From: Legionella fairfieldensis ATCC 49588
GTDB lineage: Bacteria > Pseudomonadota > Gammaproteobacteria > Legionellales > Legionellaceae
Length of the DNA: 64,000 nt
Direction of reading: 5' to 3'
NCBI RefSeq assembly: GCF_000621525.1
Contig: NZ_JHYC01000015.1
Span: forward strand, 17,099 to 81,098
The notes beneath the pieces were generated by a model that was not told the DNA's origin, did no database searches, and saw only the letters and a list, made by a program, of their open reading frames with translations. Position 1 is the stretch's first letter; the number at the start of each line of letters is the position of its first letter. This document shows positions 56,409 to 64,000 of this stretch, in pieces. The position numbers and the translations under genes were made by a program.

Positions 56409-57674
56409 TCAGGAAGCGACTCTCGCTGCGGGAATTACACGAGATTCGTCATAGCCAACGTTGTCCAGATTAAAACTATTATGTAAAGCTCGCACCCCTT
56501 CATCTAATAAAGCAGCATCAATTATCACCGATAATTTAATTTCAGATGTTGCAATAAGTTGAATGTTAATATTCTTCGAAGCGAGTGTTTTAAACATAAT
56601 AGAAGCAATTTCCGGATGGCTTTTCAAACCAGCACCCACTAAGGATAATTTTGCCAGACTATTGATACCAATAACCTCTTCAGCATTTAAATTTTTCCCC
56701 ACTTCGCTCAGATGTTGTAATGTTAGCTGAAATTCATCTCGATGAACTGTAAAGGTGAAATCAGTTTTACCCGGTGCCGATATATGTTGCACAATCATAT
56801 CCGCATTAACCCCAATCGCACTGATTTCACTTAAGATTTGAGAAGCCAGACCGGGAGCATCAGGGAGACCTGATAAAGTTATTTTGGCTTCATTACGACT
56901 AAAAGCAATACCTGTAATTTGAGGGGCTTCCATACTATTTTTTTGCTGATAGGTGATTAGCGTTCCTGGTCCTTCTTCTGAAGAAGAAAGTACTCGTAGT
57001 GGCACATTATATTTACCAGCAAATTCAACGGCTCGAATTTGTAAGACTTTTGCTCCTAAACTGGATAATTCGAGCATCTCTTCAAAAGAGATTTGGTCCA
57101 GGCGCTTTGCATTCGGTACAATGTTGGGATCAGTAGTATAGACACCGTCTACGTCGGTATAAATCTGACACTCATCCGCTTTTAAAGCAGCAGCAATAGC
57201 TACAGCAGTTGTATCGGAACCACCTCGACCTAGTGTGGTAATGTTGCCGTTTTTATCGATCCCTTGAAAACCAGCTATGACGACAACCCGGCCTTTTTCA
57301 AGATCATTTAAGACAGGCTTCGTGTCAATTGCCTGAATCCGTGCTTTTTTAAACTGGTCACACGTTTGTATTCGTGCCTGGCCACCCGTGTAAGAGCGGG
57401 CCTGAATCCCGCGATTAAGCAACGCCATGGCCATCAGCGCCATAGATACCTGCTCCCCGGTAGCCACCAAGGCTGCATATTCTCGCTCATCCGGACACTC
57501 GCTTATAGTATTTGCCAGACTAATTAATCTGTCAGTCTCGCCGCTCATTGCAGAAACGATAACTACTACCTGATGACCAGCCTGTTTTGCCTTTGCTACC
57601 AGGTCAGCTGCATGATTAATATGCTCTAATGTAGCAAGCGAGGTTCCCCCGAATTTTTGCACTAATAATGCCAT
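56409..57674 (-). CDS. lysC: Aspartate kinase
   Basis: A 421-residue aspartokinase with N-terminal kinase domain (VQKFGGTSLATLEHINHAAD, VVIVSAMSGETDRLISLA, GRGGSDTTAVAIAAAL) and two C-terminal ACT domains (VLSSSEEGPGTLITY, AISFSRNEAKITLSGLP-like region, LIATSEIKLSVIID). It phosphorylates aspartate as the entry to Lys, Thr, Met and diaminopimelate synthesis, with feedback inhibition through the ACT domains. It follows alaS by 22 bp and is probably co-transcribed. Confidence 0.97.
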   Translation of the reverse strand: MALLVQKFGGTSLATLEHINHAADLVAKAKQAGHQVVVIVSAMSGETDRLISLANTISECPDEREYAALVATGEQVSMALMAMALLNRGIQARSYTGGQARIQTCDQFKKARIQAIDTKPVLNDLEKGRVVVIAGFQGIDKNGNITTLGRGGSDTTAVAIAAALKADECQIYTDVDGVYTTDPNIVPNAKRLDQISFEEMLELSSLGAKVLQIRAVEFAGKYNVPLRVLSSSEEGPGTLITYQQKNSMEAPQITGIAFSRNEAKITLSGLPDAPGLASQILSEISAIGVNADMIVQHISAPGKTDFTFTVHRDEFQLTLQHLSEVGKNLNAEEVIGINSLAKLSLVGAGLKSHPEIASIMFKTLASKNINIQLIATSEIKLSVIIDAALLDEGVRALHNSFNLDNVGYDESRVIPAARVAS

Positions 57675-57696
57675 TTCAGCGCCCCGTCATTAAATG

Positions 57697-60288
57697 TTAA
57701 TCTGCGTGCTCAGCGATCATTGTCTGAATCTGCGAAATTTTTTCTTTCAGATCATCCGGAACACGTCCTCCGCCTTGGGCCATGTCCTCTCGCCCGCCAC
57801 CCTTGCCACAAAGATGTTTTACTAACGTTGCAGCTGTTGGCACACGGCCTAGAAGGCTTTTACTCACTCCTGCAACCACATTTATTTTGTCCTGTTCGAT
57901 AGCAAACAATATAATCACTGCATTTTCCAACCTCGATTTCAGCTGATCCAGCATTGTTCTTAATGCCTGACCGTCCATGTTATCCAATTGTTTCACCAAT
58001 AGATTAACACGTTTTATTTTCTGCACCTCCGCCAGCAGATCATGACCTGACTGTTTTGCTAATTTCGTACTTAATCGTGTTAATTCTTTTTCCCGTTGCT
58101 TTGTTTCATGCAAAAATTGTGACAACTTATCAATCACAGTGGCCGGCGTTGTTTTAAGCTTTACGGCGACCTCATCCAAACGATCCAACTGCTGATTAAC
58201 CCAATCCAGCGCGTAAGCTCCCGTCACTATTTCTAACCGTCTTATACCGCTGGCAATACCATATTCCGCTATAATTTTAAACAGGCCAATATCTCCTGTA
58301 CGAGAGGCATGTGTACCACCACAAAGCTCTTTCGAAAAATCGCCCAAGGATAAGACTCGTACTGATTCACCGTATTTTTCGCCAAACAAAGCGACCGCAC
58401 CGCTTTTTTTCGCGTCATCAATACTCATTATCGTGGTGATTACTTCATGGTTAGCGCGAATTTGATGATTGACCAAGGTTTCAATTTCTCTCAGTTGCTC
58501 TTTGGATAAGGCTTCAAAATGAGAAAAATCAAATCGGGCGCGCTCAGCATCCACTAAAGAACCTTTTTGCTGAACATGCGTACCCACGACATGTTTTAAT
58601 GCGGCATGGAGCAAATGAGTAGCCGTATGATTTAAACGAATAGCATCTCGTCTTTCTGCATCAATGTAAGCACTAATCTGTTGATTAAGAAAAAGTTCAC
58701 CCTCAATAAGTTCTCCATAGTGCACAATTGCCTGACCAACCCGCTGTGTATCATCCACACGAAAAACGGTCTTCCCATCAACCAGCTTACCTCGATCACC
58801 CACTTGCCCCCCGCTTTCAGCATAAAAAGGACTGTGATCCAGAATAATACCGCCCTTGTCACCCCTCGATAATTTATCCACTTTTTTATTATCGCTTAAT
58901 AGGGTTAAAATTTTAGCGTGCAAACTTTCTTGTTGATAACCATGAAATTCAGTGCTCTCGGTCAGTTGCGCAGACAGAGCATAATCTGCTGTAAACTGGC
59001 TCGCTGATTGAGATAATTCCCGTTGCTGTTGCATGCAATGATCAAACCCTTCCCTATCGATAACAAATCCTTGCTCTCTCGCAATATCGGCCGTCAAATC
59101 CAAAGGAAAACCATAAGTATCATAAAGCTTGAAAACCACTTCGCCAGCGATTTCTTTTCCCCGCAACGATTGGATTTGCTCCTGCAACAAACGTAAGCCC
59201 TGTTCAAGGGTTCGAGCAAATTGGTTTTCTTCCTGTGTTAAAACACGCTTTATATGATCTTTATGAGTGACAAGCTCTGGATAAGCTTTTCCCATGACCA
59301 CGATAAGCGGGTCAACTAATTGGTAGAAAAAAGGATTAGGCAAGCCTAGTTTATTGCCATGACGAACCGCGCGCCGAATAATACGACGCAACACATAGCC
59401 TCTGCCCTCATTACTGGGCAACACGCTATCAGCAATTAAAAAAGAACAGGCGCGAATATGATCGGCAATGACTTTTAATGAAGGATTATCGGGTGAAAGA
59501 GGGGCAGTAGCAAGCTTATCGATAGCTTGAATCAAGTATTGAAAGAGATCAATATCATAATTATTGTGTACTCCTTGTACAACCGCAGCAATACGTTCAA
59601 GCCCCATTCCCGTATCAACAGAAGGTTTTGGCAAAGGATGTAAATGCCCCTCCCTGTCACGGTTAAATTGCATGAACACCAGATTCCAGATTTCAATATA
59701 TCGGTCACCATCCGCATCGGGACTGCCCGGTGGACCACCTGCAATCTCAGAACCATGATCATAAAAAATTTCAGTACAGGGACCACAAGGCCCCGTATCG
59801 CCCATCGACCAAAAATTATCTTTTTCTCCGCAGCGAGAAAATCGCTCGGCAGAAACACCCAAGTCCTTGAGCCAGATATCCGCAGCTTCATCATCATCTT
59901 TATAGACGGTAACCCATAAACGCTCCGGCGGTAATTTGAGAACGACTGTTAAAAATTCCCAGGCATAACGAATAGCCTCCCGCTTGAAATAGTCGCCGAA
60001 GCTAAAGTTTCCCAGCATTTCAAAAAAAGTATGATGTCTTGCCGTATACCCTACATTTTCTAAATCATTATGTTTTCCACCAGCCCGAACACAGCGTTGA
60101 GAGCTGACTGCACGAGTATAAGAGGAAGGCTCTGTACCCAGAAATTTCTCTTTAAACTGCACCATCCCGGCATTGGTAAATAATAAAGTAGGATCATTGC
60201 CGGGCACAAGAGAACTTGATTCAACCAGTTGATGACCTCTTGCGGTAAAATAATCAAAAAACGATTGTCTAATTTCTGAACTATTCAT
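57697..60288 (-). CDS. alaS: Alanyl-tRNA synthetase
   Basis: An 863-residue class IIc synthetase of normal length. Features are the catalytic core (FFEMLGNFSFGDYFKREAIR, GPCGPCTEIFYDHG), the editing domain (LNHTATHLLHAALKHVVGTH, with the zinc-site CGGTHASRTGDIG) and the C-terminal DHHA1 oligomerisation domain (CGKGGGREDMAQGGG). It charges tRNA-Ala and clears mischarged Ser. It follows recX by 117 bp, the recA-recX-alaS order common in gammaproteobacteria. Confidence 0.98.
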   Translation of the reverse strand: MNSSEIRQSFFDYFTARGHQLVESSSLVPGNDPTLLFTNAGMVQFKEKFLGTEPSSYTRAVSSQRCVRAGGKHNDLENVGYTARHHTFFEMLGNFSFGDYFKREAIRYAWEFLTVVLKLPPERLWVTVYKDDDEAADIWLKDLGVSAERFSRCGEKDNFWSMGDTGPCGPCTEIFYDHGSEIAGGPPGSPDADGDRYIEIWNLVFMQFNRDREGHLHPLPKPSVDTGMGLERIAAVVQGVHNNYDIDLFQYLIQAIDKLATAPLSPDNPSLKVIADHIRACSFLIADSVLPSNEGRGYVLRRIIRRAVRHGNKLGLPNPFFYQLVDPLIVVMGKAYPELVTHKDHIKRVLTQEENQFARTLEQGLRLLQEQIQSLRGKEIAGEVVFKLYDTYGFPLDLTADIAREQGFVIDREGFDHCMQQQRELSQSASQFTADYALSAQLTESTEFHGYQQESLHAKILTLLSDNKKVDKLSRGDKGGIILDHSPFYAESGGQVGDRGKLVDGKTVFRVDDTQRVGQAIVHYGELIEGELFLNQQISAYIDAERRDAIRLNHTATHLLHAALKHVVGTHVQQKGSLVDAERARFDFSHFEALSKEQLREIETLVNHQIRANHEVITTIMSIDDAKKSGAVALFGEKYGESVRVLSLGDFSKELCGGTHASRTGDIGLFKIIAEYGIASGIRRLEIVTGAYALDWVNQQLDRLDEVAVKLKTTPATVIDKLSQFLHETKQREKELTRLSTKLAKQSGHDLLAEVQKIKRVNLLVKQLDNMDGQALRTMLDQLKSRLENAVIILFAIEQDKINVVAGVSKSLLGRVPTAATLVKHLCGKGGGREDMAQGGGRVPDDLKEKISQIQTMIAEHAD

Positions 60289-60405
60289 GCTATTCTAATT
60301 TTAAATGGTTCCCGTTAAATATAATGTGAGGGCTATAAAAACATCAGAGCTTGTGTCAGGATGCATCCTCAATCTGTTTCACAGCCAAAAAGCGTGCTGA
60401 TTTGC

Positions 60406-60846
60406 TCAAATTACCTTAAGCTCCTTAATGACATTGGCAATAATATCAGAAGGAAATCCTCGATATAGTAAAAAACGCTGGCGTTTTTGTAATTCAGGAA
60501 AAGAGACATCGTCTTGTTTATATTTTTTATACCAGACAGTCAAAGCATGAGCTAACCAATTCTCTCTTTCCTGATCAATTGCACTATCAATCAGTTCATT
60601 ATCAATTTTCCTGGTCTGCAATTCCTGCCTGATCTTTAAAGGGCCATAACCTTGATGAATACGCGTACGACAAAGTAACTCCACAAAACGCGCATCATCT
60701 TGTAAACCAAGACGCTGACACGTTGCCATTACCTCATTAATTTCTTCCTGCCCATATCCTTTTTTTGATAATTTGGTAGCCAATTCGTAGGCACTATGTT
60801 CTCGCCTGGCAAGCAGGCGCACCGCATAGTTAAACGCTTCACTCAT
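60406..60846 (-). CDS. recX: Regulatory protein RecX
   Basis: A 146-residue RecX. It has the tandem three-helix motifs: [56 protein letters not shown]. RecX inhibits RecA filament extension. It overlaps the recA stop by 8 bp, so its translation is coupled to RecA. Confidence 0.95.
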   Translation of the reverse strand: MSEAFNYAVRLLARREHSAYELATKLSKKGYGQEEINEVMATCQRLGLQDDARFVELLCRTRIHQGYGPLKIRQELQTRKIDNELIDSAIDQERENWLAHALTVWYKKYKQDDVSFPELQKRQRFLLYRGFPSDIIANVIKELKVI

Positions 60847-61876
60847 TCACTTCCTCAAGGACCGTTGTTTCGACAATGGGCAGTTTTTTAACTAATAATT
60901 CTGCTCGGATTTGTTGTTCCAAAGTCGATGCTATTTGGGGATTTTCTTTTAAATAAAGACGAACGTTCTCTTTACCCTGGCCAATTTTTTCTTGCTTGTA
61001 AGAATACCAGGCGCCGGATTTTTCAATCAGGCCCAATTGAGCACCTAAATTAATAATTTCACTCTCGCGAGAAATACCCTCATTGTAAAGAATATCAAAA
61101 TCAGTTGTGCGAAAAGGCGGCGCTACTTTATTTTTTACTACTTTTACACGGGTTTCACTACCTAAAATTTCATCACCTTTTTTAATTGCACCAACACGCC
61201 GTATATCAAGACGTACCGATGAATAAAACTTGAGTGCGTTACCCCCCGTTGTAGTTTCCGGATTACCAAACATGACTCCGATTTTCATACGAATCTGGTT
61301 AATAAAAATAACCAATGTGTTGGATCGCTTGATATTCGCCGTTAATTTACGCAAAGCCTGCGACATCAAACGGGCTTGCAAACCGACATGGGTATCCCCC
61401 ATTTCACCTTCAATTTCTGCTTTTGGTGTGAGAGCAGCGACTGAATCAATGATTATCACATCAACCGCAGCAGAGCGGACAAGCATGTCGGTAATTTCCA
61501 AAGCTTGCTCTCCAGTATCCGGCTGAGAAACGAGCAGTTCATCAACATTTACACCCAATTTTGCTGCATAACCAGGATCAAGGGCATGTTCGGCATCAAC
61601 GAAAGCCGCAGTACCTCCTGCTTTTTGACATTCGGCGATCACTTGCAAAGTCAATGTTGTTTTACCGGAAGACTCAGGACCATAAATTTCAACAATTCGT
61701 CCCTTTGGCAAACCACCGATGCCTAAAGCAATATCAAGCCCCAAAGACCCTGTGGAAATTGCTTCAATATCACGTTCAGCATTGCTATCACCCATACGCA
61801 TTACTGAACCTTTACCAAACTGACGCTCAATTTGAGCAAGGGCTGCACTTAGCGCTTTCTGTTTATTATCTTCCAT
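60839..61876 (-). CDS. recA: Recombinase RecA
   Basis: A 345-residue recombinase starting [23 protein letters not shown] at 61,876 is preferred to the upstream GTG at 61,888, which would add MSGT and leave almost no leader. Walker [10 protein letters not shown] near residue 65, Walker [12 protein letters not shown]1 [20 protein letters not shown] and L2 [20 protein letters not shown] are intact. RecA promotes strand exchange and DNA repair. No LexA-type CTG-N10-CAG operator is visible upstream. Confidence 0.98.
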   Translation of the reverse strand: MEDNKQKALSAALAQIERQFGKGSVMRMGDSNAERDIEAISTGSLGLDIALGIGGLPKGRIVEIYGPESSGKTTLTLQVIAECQKAGGTAAFVDAEHALDPGYAAKLGVNVDELLVSQPDTGEQALEITDMLVRSAAVDVIIIDSVAALTPKAEIEGEMGDTHVGLQARLMSQALRKLTANIKRSNTLVIFINQIRMKIGVMFGNPETTTGGNALKFYSSVRLDIRRVGAIKKGDEILGSETRVKVVKNKVAPPFRTTDFDILYNEGISRESEIINLGAQLGLIEKSGAWYSYKQEKIGQGKENVRLYLKENPQIASTLEQQIRAELLVKKLPIVETTVLEEVNE

Positions 61877-61905
61877 CGTTCCACTCACTGGTATGCAAAG
61901 TGCAA

Positions 61906-61933
61906 ATTATACATGATTCAATACCAAAAGAAA
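61906..61933 (-). promoter_or_regulatory. Sigma-70 promoter of recA
   Basis: On the minus strand a perfect -10 TATAAT (61,911-61,906) is preceded, after 16 nt, by a weak -35 TTTCTT (61,933-61,928). Transcription would begin near 61,899, leaving a leader of about 23 nt before the ATG at 61,876. Confidence 0.65.
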
Positions 61934-61960
61934 TCGAGGATATTTAATTGAGTAACTATC

Positions 61961-64000
61961 TTACGAAGTAAAGGAATTTCCTGGCTTATTAGAAGGAGCC
62001 GGCAATGGCACGTTCACCCTAAAAAAACTGGTTCTATCTGAAGAAGAGTCTGGTGAATCAGATAAAATCTTCTTCGCCTCATTATGTCCCGTAATTTTAG
62101 CAACATCTATACCCGTTATTTCCGCAATTTCCATAAGCGTAAGGCAAAATTTATCATTTTTTCCTTGCATTCCAGATCGGACTAATGTCTTGTGTATTTT
62201 TTCCTGTATTTCTACCGATCGTTCTCTTCCAAATCCAATGAGTTCTGCGGCAGTTAATGAAAAATTTCCATCCAGCTTGGCTCCAAAGTCTATAAGAGTC
62301 TTAAATATTGGCTCATCCCCGTTTACTACAGCAGTATAAATAAGCGGCAAACCACCCGGGCCGGGTTGATTTACATCAGCCCCTAACTCAAGTAGCGTTC
62401 TAAGAATCGGCTCATTCCTGTCCAGTGTAGCAACATAAAGAGGTGACCAACCATTCTTATCAGCTTGATTTACATCAGCCCCTAACTCAAATAGCGTTCT
62501 AAGCATCGGCTCATTCCTGTCCCTTGTAGCAACATAAAGAGGTGACCAACCATTCTTATCAGCTTGATTTACATCAGCCCCTAACTCAAATAGCGTTCTA
62601 AGCATCGGCTCATTCCTGTTCCTTGTAGCAACATAAAGAGGTGACCAACCATCCTTATCAGCTTGATTTACATTAGCCCCTAATTCGATTAGCGTGCGAA
62701 CTACCGAGACAAAACCTTTCTTCGTAGCTACCAAAACAGGTGTCCAATCATTCTCATCAGCTTGATTGAAATCAGCTCCTGATTCTTTAAGAATCCTAAG
62801 AAACGGCTCACACTCTTCTTTTTCTACTACCACATAAGCCAGTGTTTTACCTGAGTCCTCGGGTTGATTAACATTAATCCCTAACTTAATAAGTGTCCTA
62901 AACACCTCGATATGTCTTTCTTGTACCGCAATAAAAGCAGGTGTGTAGCCCTTACAAGCAGGTAAATTCAAGTTGGCACCAAAAGAATGCAGCCACTTAA
63001 TCCATTCTGGTTTATTAAAATAGGCAGCAATGTGAACGATTGAGGCATTGTTTTTCAAACGCTTCATTTTAAATTCTAGTGGTTTTTGCCTGCATTCTGT
63101 AAAAATATCCTCCAATATTTGAAGTCTGGACAATAATTTTTTATTTTTCTTAATGGGTTTATACGTTAAAAACGCGTTTAACGGGGCTAAATCGATCAGT
63201 TCGTAATGATTGACCAGACAGGCAAAAAAGACGGTTTGCGCTTCTTGATTGTTGTTTAAATGGTCTTTAATTCGATGACTGCTTGCGCTGGTCCAAAAAT
63301 CCTTCTTCAGACTTTTAAACATGATCAATAATCGCTTGTCTGTAAAATCATTCACCAGATTAATAGCCTGTTGATCGGCTTGCGATAAACCCTTTACCTT
63401 TGGAGCAGGGGAGAAAAGTCCGGAGCCTGACGGTGACGGCGCTGATTGTTTAGGCACTGAGGCAACAGGTGCCTTTCCTTTTTCTCGTGATTTTTCAGCA
63501 GTGTCGTATTCGATTCGAGGCTCAGGCACCGGGATTGCCGGGACTGTCTCCTTGACAGCAGGACGAACAAAAGCATCAAAATCCTCTGCCCTGCGGTGCA
63601 GGGCTTCAGTAAAAATAGAACGGGCCAGACGGATATTCCCTGACCGTGCATGTTCCAGCACTTGCTCCTCCCAGTTGCCACTGGTCTCGCGCACCAGACA
63701 CGCATCACTCAAGCGTTCTCCTTGATTGGTCAAAGGAAGGATTTTCTGAAGCAGCGGATTGTCGGCCCGTGCTTCAGGCTCACAAATCACAAGCACTTGC
63801 GTGCCGCGCATATAGCTCGTATAACATTCATTCAAAAAAAGACTAAATCGGTCATCACTCGCCCCGGCCTTGGGACGATGAATCGGCTGCTCGTTATCCC
63901 CCACTTCCTTTAAACGCGCTTGTATCAACTGAAACAAACGCGGATCATAGAGCTTATACGTGACCACAATGTCATATTCCAATCCCTTGATTTCCTGCGG
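61961..64000 (-). CDS. Ankyrin-repeat protein with UvrD-helicase-like upstream part (partial, 5' end outside window)
   Basis: The frame is open to the right edge with no stop, so the TTG at 63,982 is not the real start; 679 residues are visible. The first residues PQEIKGLEYDIVVTYKLYD match the SF1A (UvrD/Rep) motif V pattern KGLEFD.V. About 50 residues later LNECYTSYMRGTQVLVICEP resembles motif VI (YVALTRAR..L), with the usual Arg context altered. A Pro/Ser-rich linker (about residues 165-205) is followed by helices and eight or nine ankyrin repeats (33-residue units, GADVNQADKNGWSPLYVAT type), then a tail ending NKPGNSFTS. A helicase-ankyrin fusion of this kind suggests a host-directed protein. 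It is convergent in orientation with nothing; recA follows 84 bp downstream. Confidence 0.82.
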   Translation of the reverse strand, partial: PQEIKGLEYDIVVTYKLYDPRLFQLIQARLKEVGDNEQPIHRPKAGASDDRFSLFLNECYTSYMRGTQVLVICEPEARADNPLLQKILPLTNQGERLSDACLVRETSGNWEEQVLEHARSGNIRLARSIFTEALHRRAEDFDAFVRPAVKETVPAIPVPEPRIEYDTAEKSREKGKAPVASVPKQSAPSPSGSGLFSPAPKVKGLSQADQQAINLVNDFTDKRLLIMFKSLKKDFWTSASSHRIKDHLNNNQEAQTVFFACLVNHYELIDLAPLNAFLTYKPIKKNKKLLSRLQILEDIFTECRQKPLEFKMKRLKNNASIVHIAAYFNKPEWIKWLHSFGANLNLPACKGYTPAFIAVQERHIEVFRTLIKLGINVNQPEDSGKTLAYVVVEKEECEPFLRILKESGADFNQADENDWTPVLVATKKGFVSVVRTLIELGANVNQADKDGWSPLYVATRNRNEPMLRTLFELGADVNQADKNGWSPLYVATRDRNEPMLRTLFELGADVNQADKNGWSPLYVATLDRNEPILRTLLELGADVNQPGPGGLPLIYTAVVNGDEPIFKTLIDFGAKLDGNFSLTAAELIGFGRERSVEIQEKIHKTLVRSGMQGKNDKFCLTLMEIAEITGIDVAKITGHNEAKKILSDSPDSSSDRTSFFRVNVPLPAPSNKPGNSFTS
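62374..62670 (-). repeat. Three tandem near-identical 99-bp units encoding ankyrin repeats
   Basis: Units start at 62,374, 62,473 and 62,572, and a diverged one at 62,671, with a spacing of exactly 99 bp (33 codons). The second and third differ at about 2 of 99 bases, the first and second at about 5. Each encodes one ankyrin repeat. Identity at silent positions shows recent duplication or gene conversion, unlike the diverged flanking repeats. Confidence 0.9.

Noticed and set aside
61889..61960. LexA/SOS operator upstream of recA
   Set aside because: No CTG-N10-CAG palindrome is present; Legionella is also known to lack LexA.
63982..63984. TTG at 63,982 as start of the ankyrin gene
   Set aside because: The frame is open to the window edge and encodes a helicase-motif-like sequence upstream, so the gene begins outside the window.

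Overview
The window looks like chromosomal DNA of a flagellated Legionella (species not determinable by eye). The evidence is the AT-rich gammaproteobacterial coding style, a Pseudomonas/Legionella-type flagellar gene order, the lysC-alaS-recX-recA block, and several unrecognised proteins of the kind typical of Legionella accessory genes: one very large helical protein, a candidate F-box membrane protein, a basic-tailed protein with a duplicated domain, and an ankyrin-repeat protein. These are scattered among ordinary housekeeping genes.

Layout. 1-3,928 (minus): flagellar basal-body operon fleR-fliE-fliF-fliG, with fliG cut by the window edge. 4,368-8,592: a DedA membrane protein and a 1,082-residue unrecognised protein. 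9,187-23,596: housekeeping genes ftsK-lolA-rarA, trxB-aat, infA, pmbA, a phosphodiester glycosidase, nrdAB and dinB. 23,900-29,500: small proteins, prfB-lysS (with the programmed frameshift of release factor 2) and two membrane-anchored hypothetical proteins. 29,648-41,302 (minus): a long flagellar operon fliM-N-O-P-Q-R-flhB-flhA-flhF-fleN-fliA-motA-motD-DUF2802, preceded by a near-perfect sigma-54 promoter. 41,426-49,849: a surface-polysaccharide region with a DprE1/DprE2-like pair, an aminotransferase, a glycosyltransferase, a Wzm/Wzt-type ABC exporter, a GNAT acetyltransferase and a GT2 glycosyltransferase. 50,036-51,202: a protein with a duplicated domain and a basic motif. 51,381-61,876: lhr, a small secreted Cys protein, mscL, lysC, alaS, recX, recA. 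61,961-64,000: the 3' part of a large gene whose product joins a UvrD-helicase-like end to ankyrin repeats, cut by the window edge.

How the parts work together. The two flagellar clusters supply the MS ring, rotor/C-ring, export gate, placement proteins FlhF/FleN, stator and sigma-28. The sigma-54 promoter fits RpoN/FleQ-type control. FleR, the sigma-54 activator, carries Asn where the receiver phosphoacceptor Asp should be. The polysaccharide genes overlap one another and would make, modify and export a glycan. nrdAB has two NrdR-box-like sites 31 bp apart and a consensus DnaA box.

A family of about 100-150 bp hairpin-containing repeats occupies four intergenic gaps (about 15.7, 25.0, 27.9 and 48.8 kb). 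No tRNA, rRNA, CRISPR array, insertion sequence or phage was seen.
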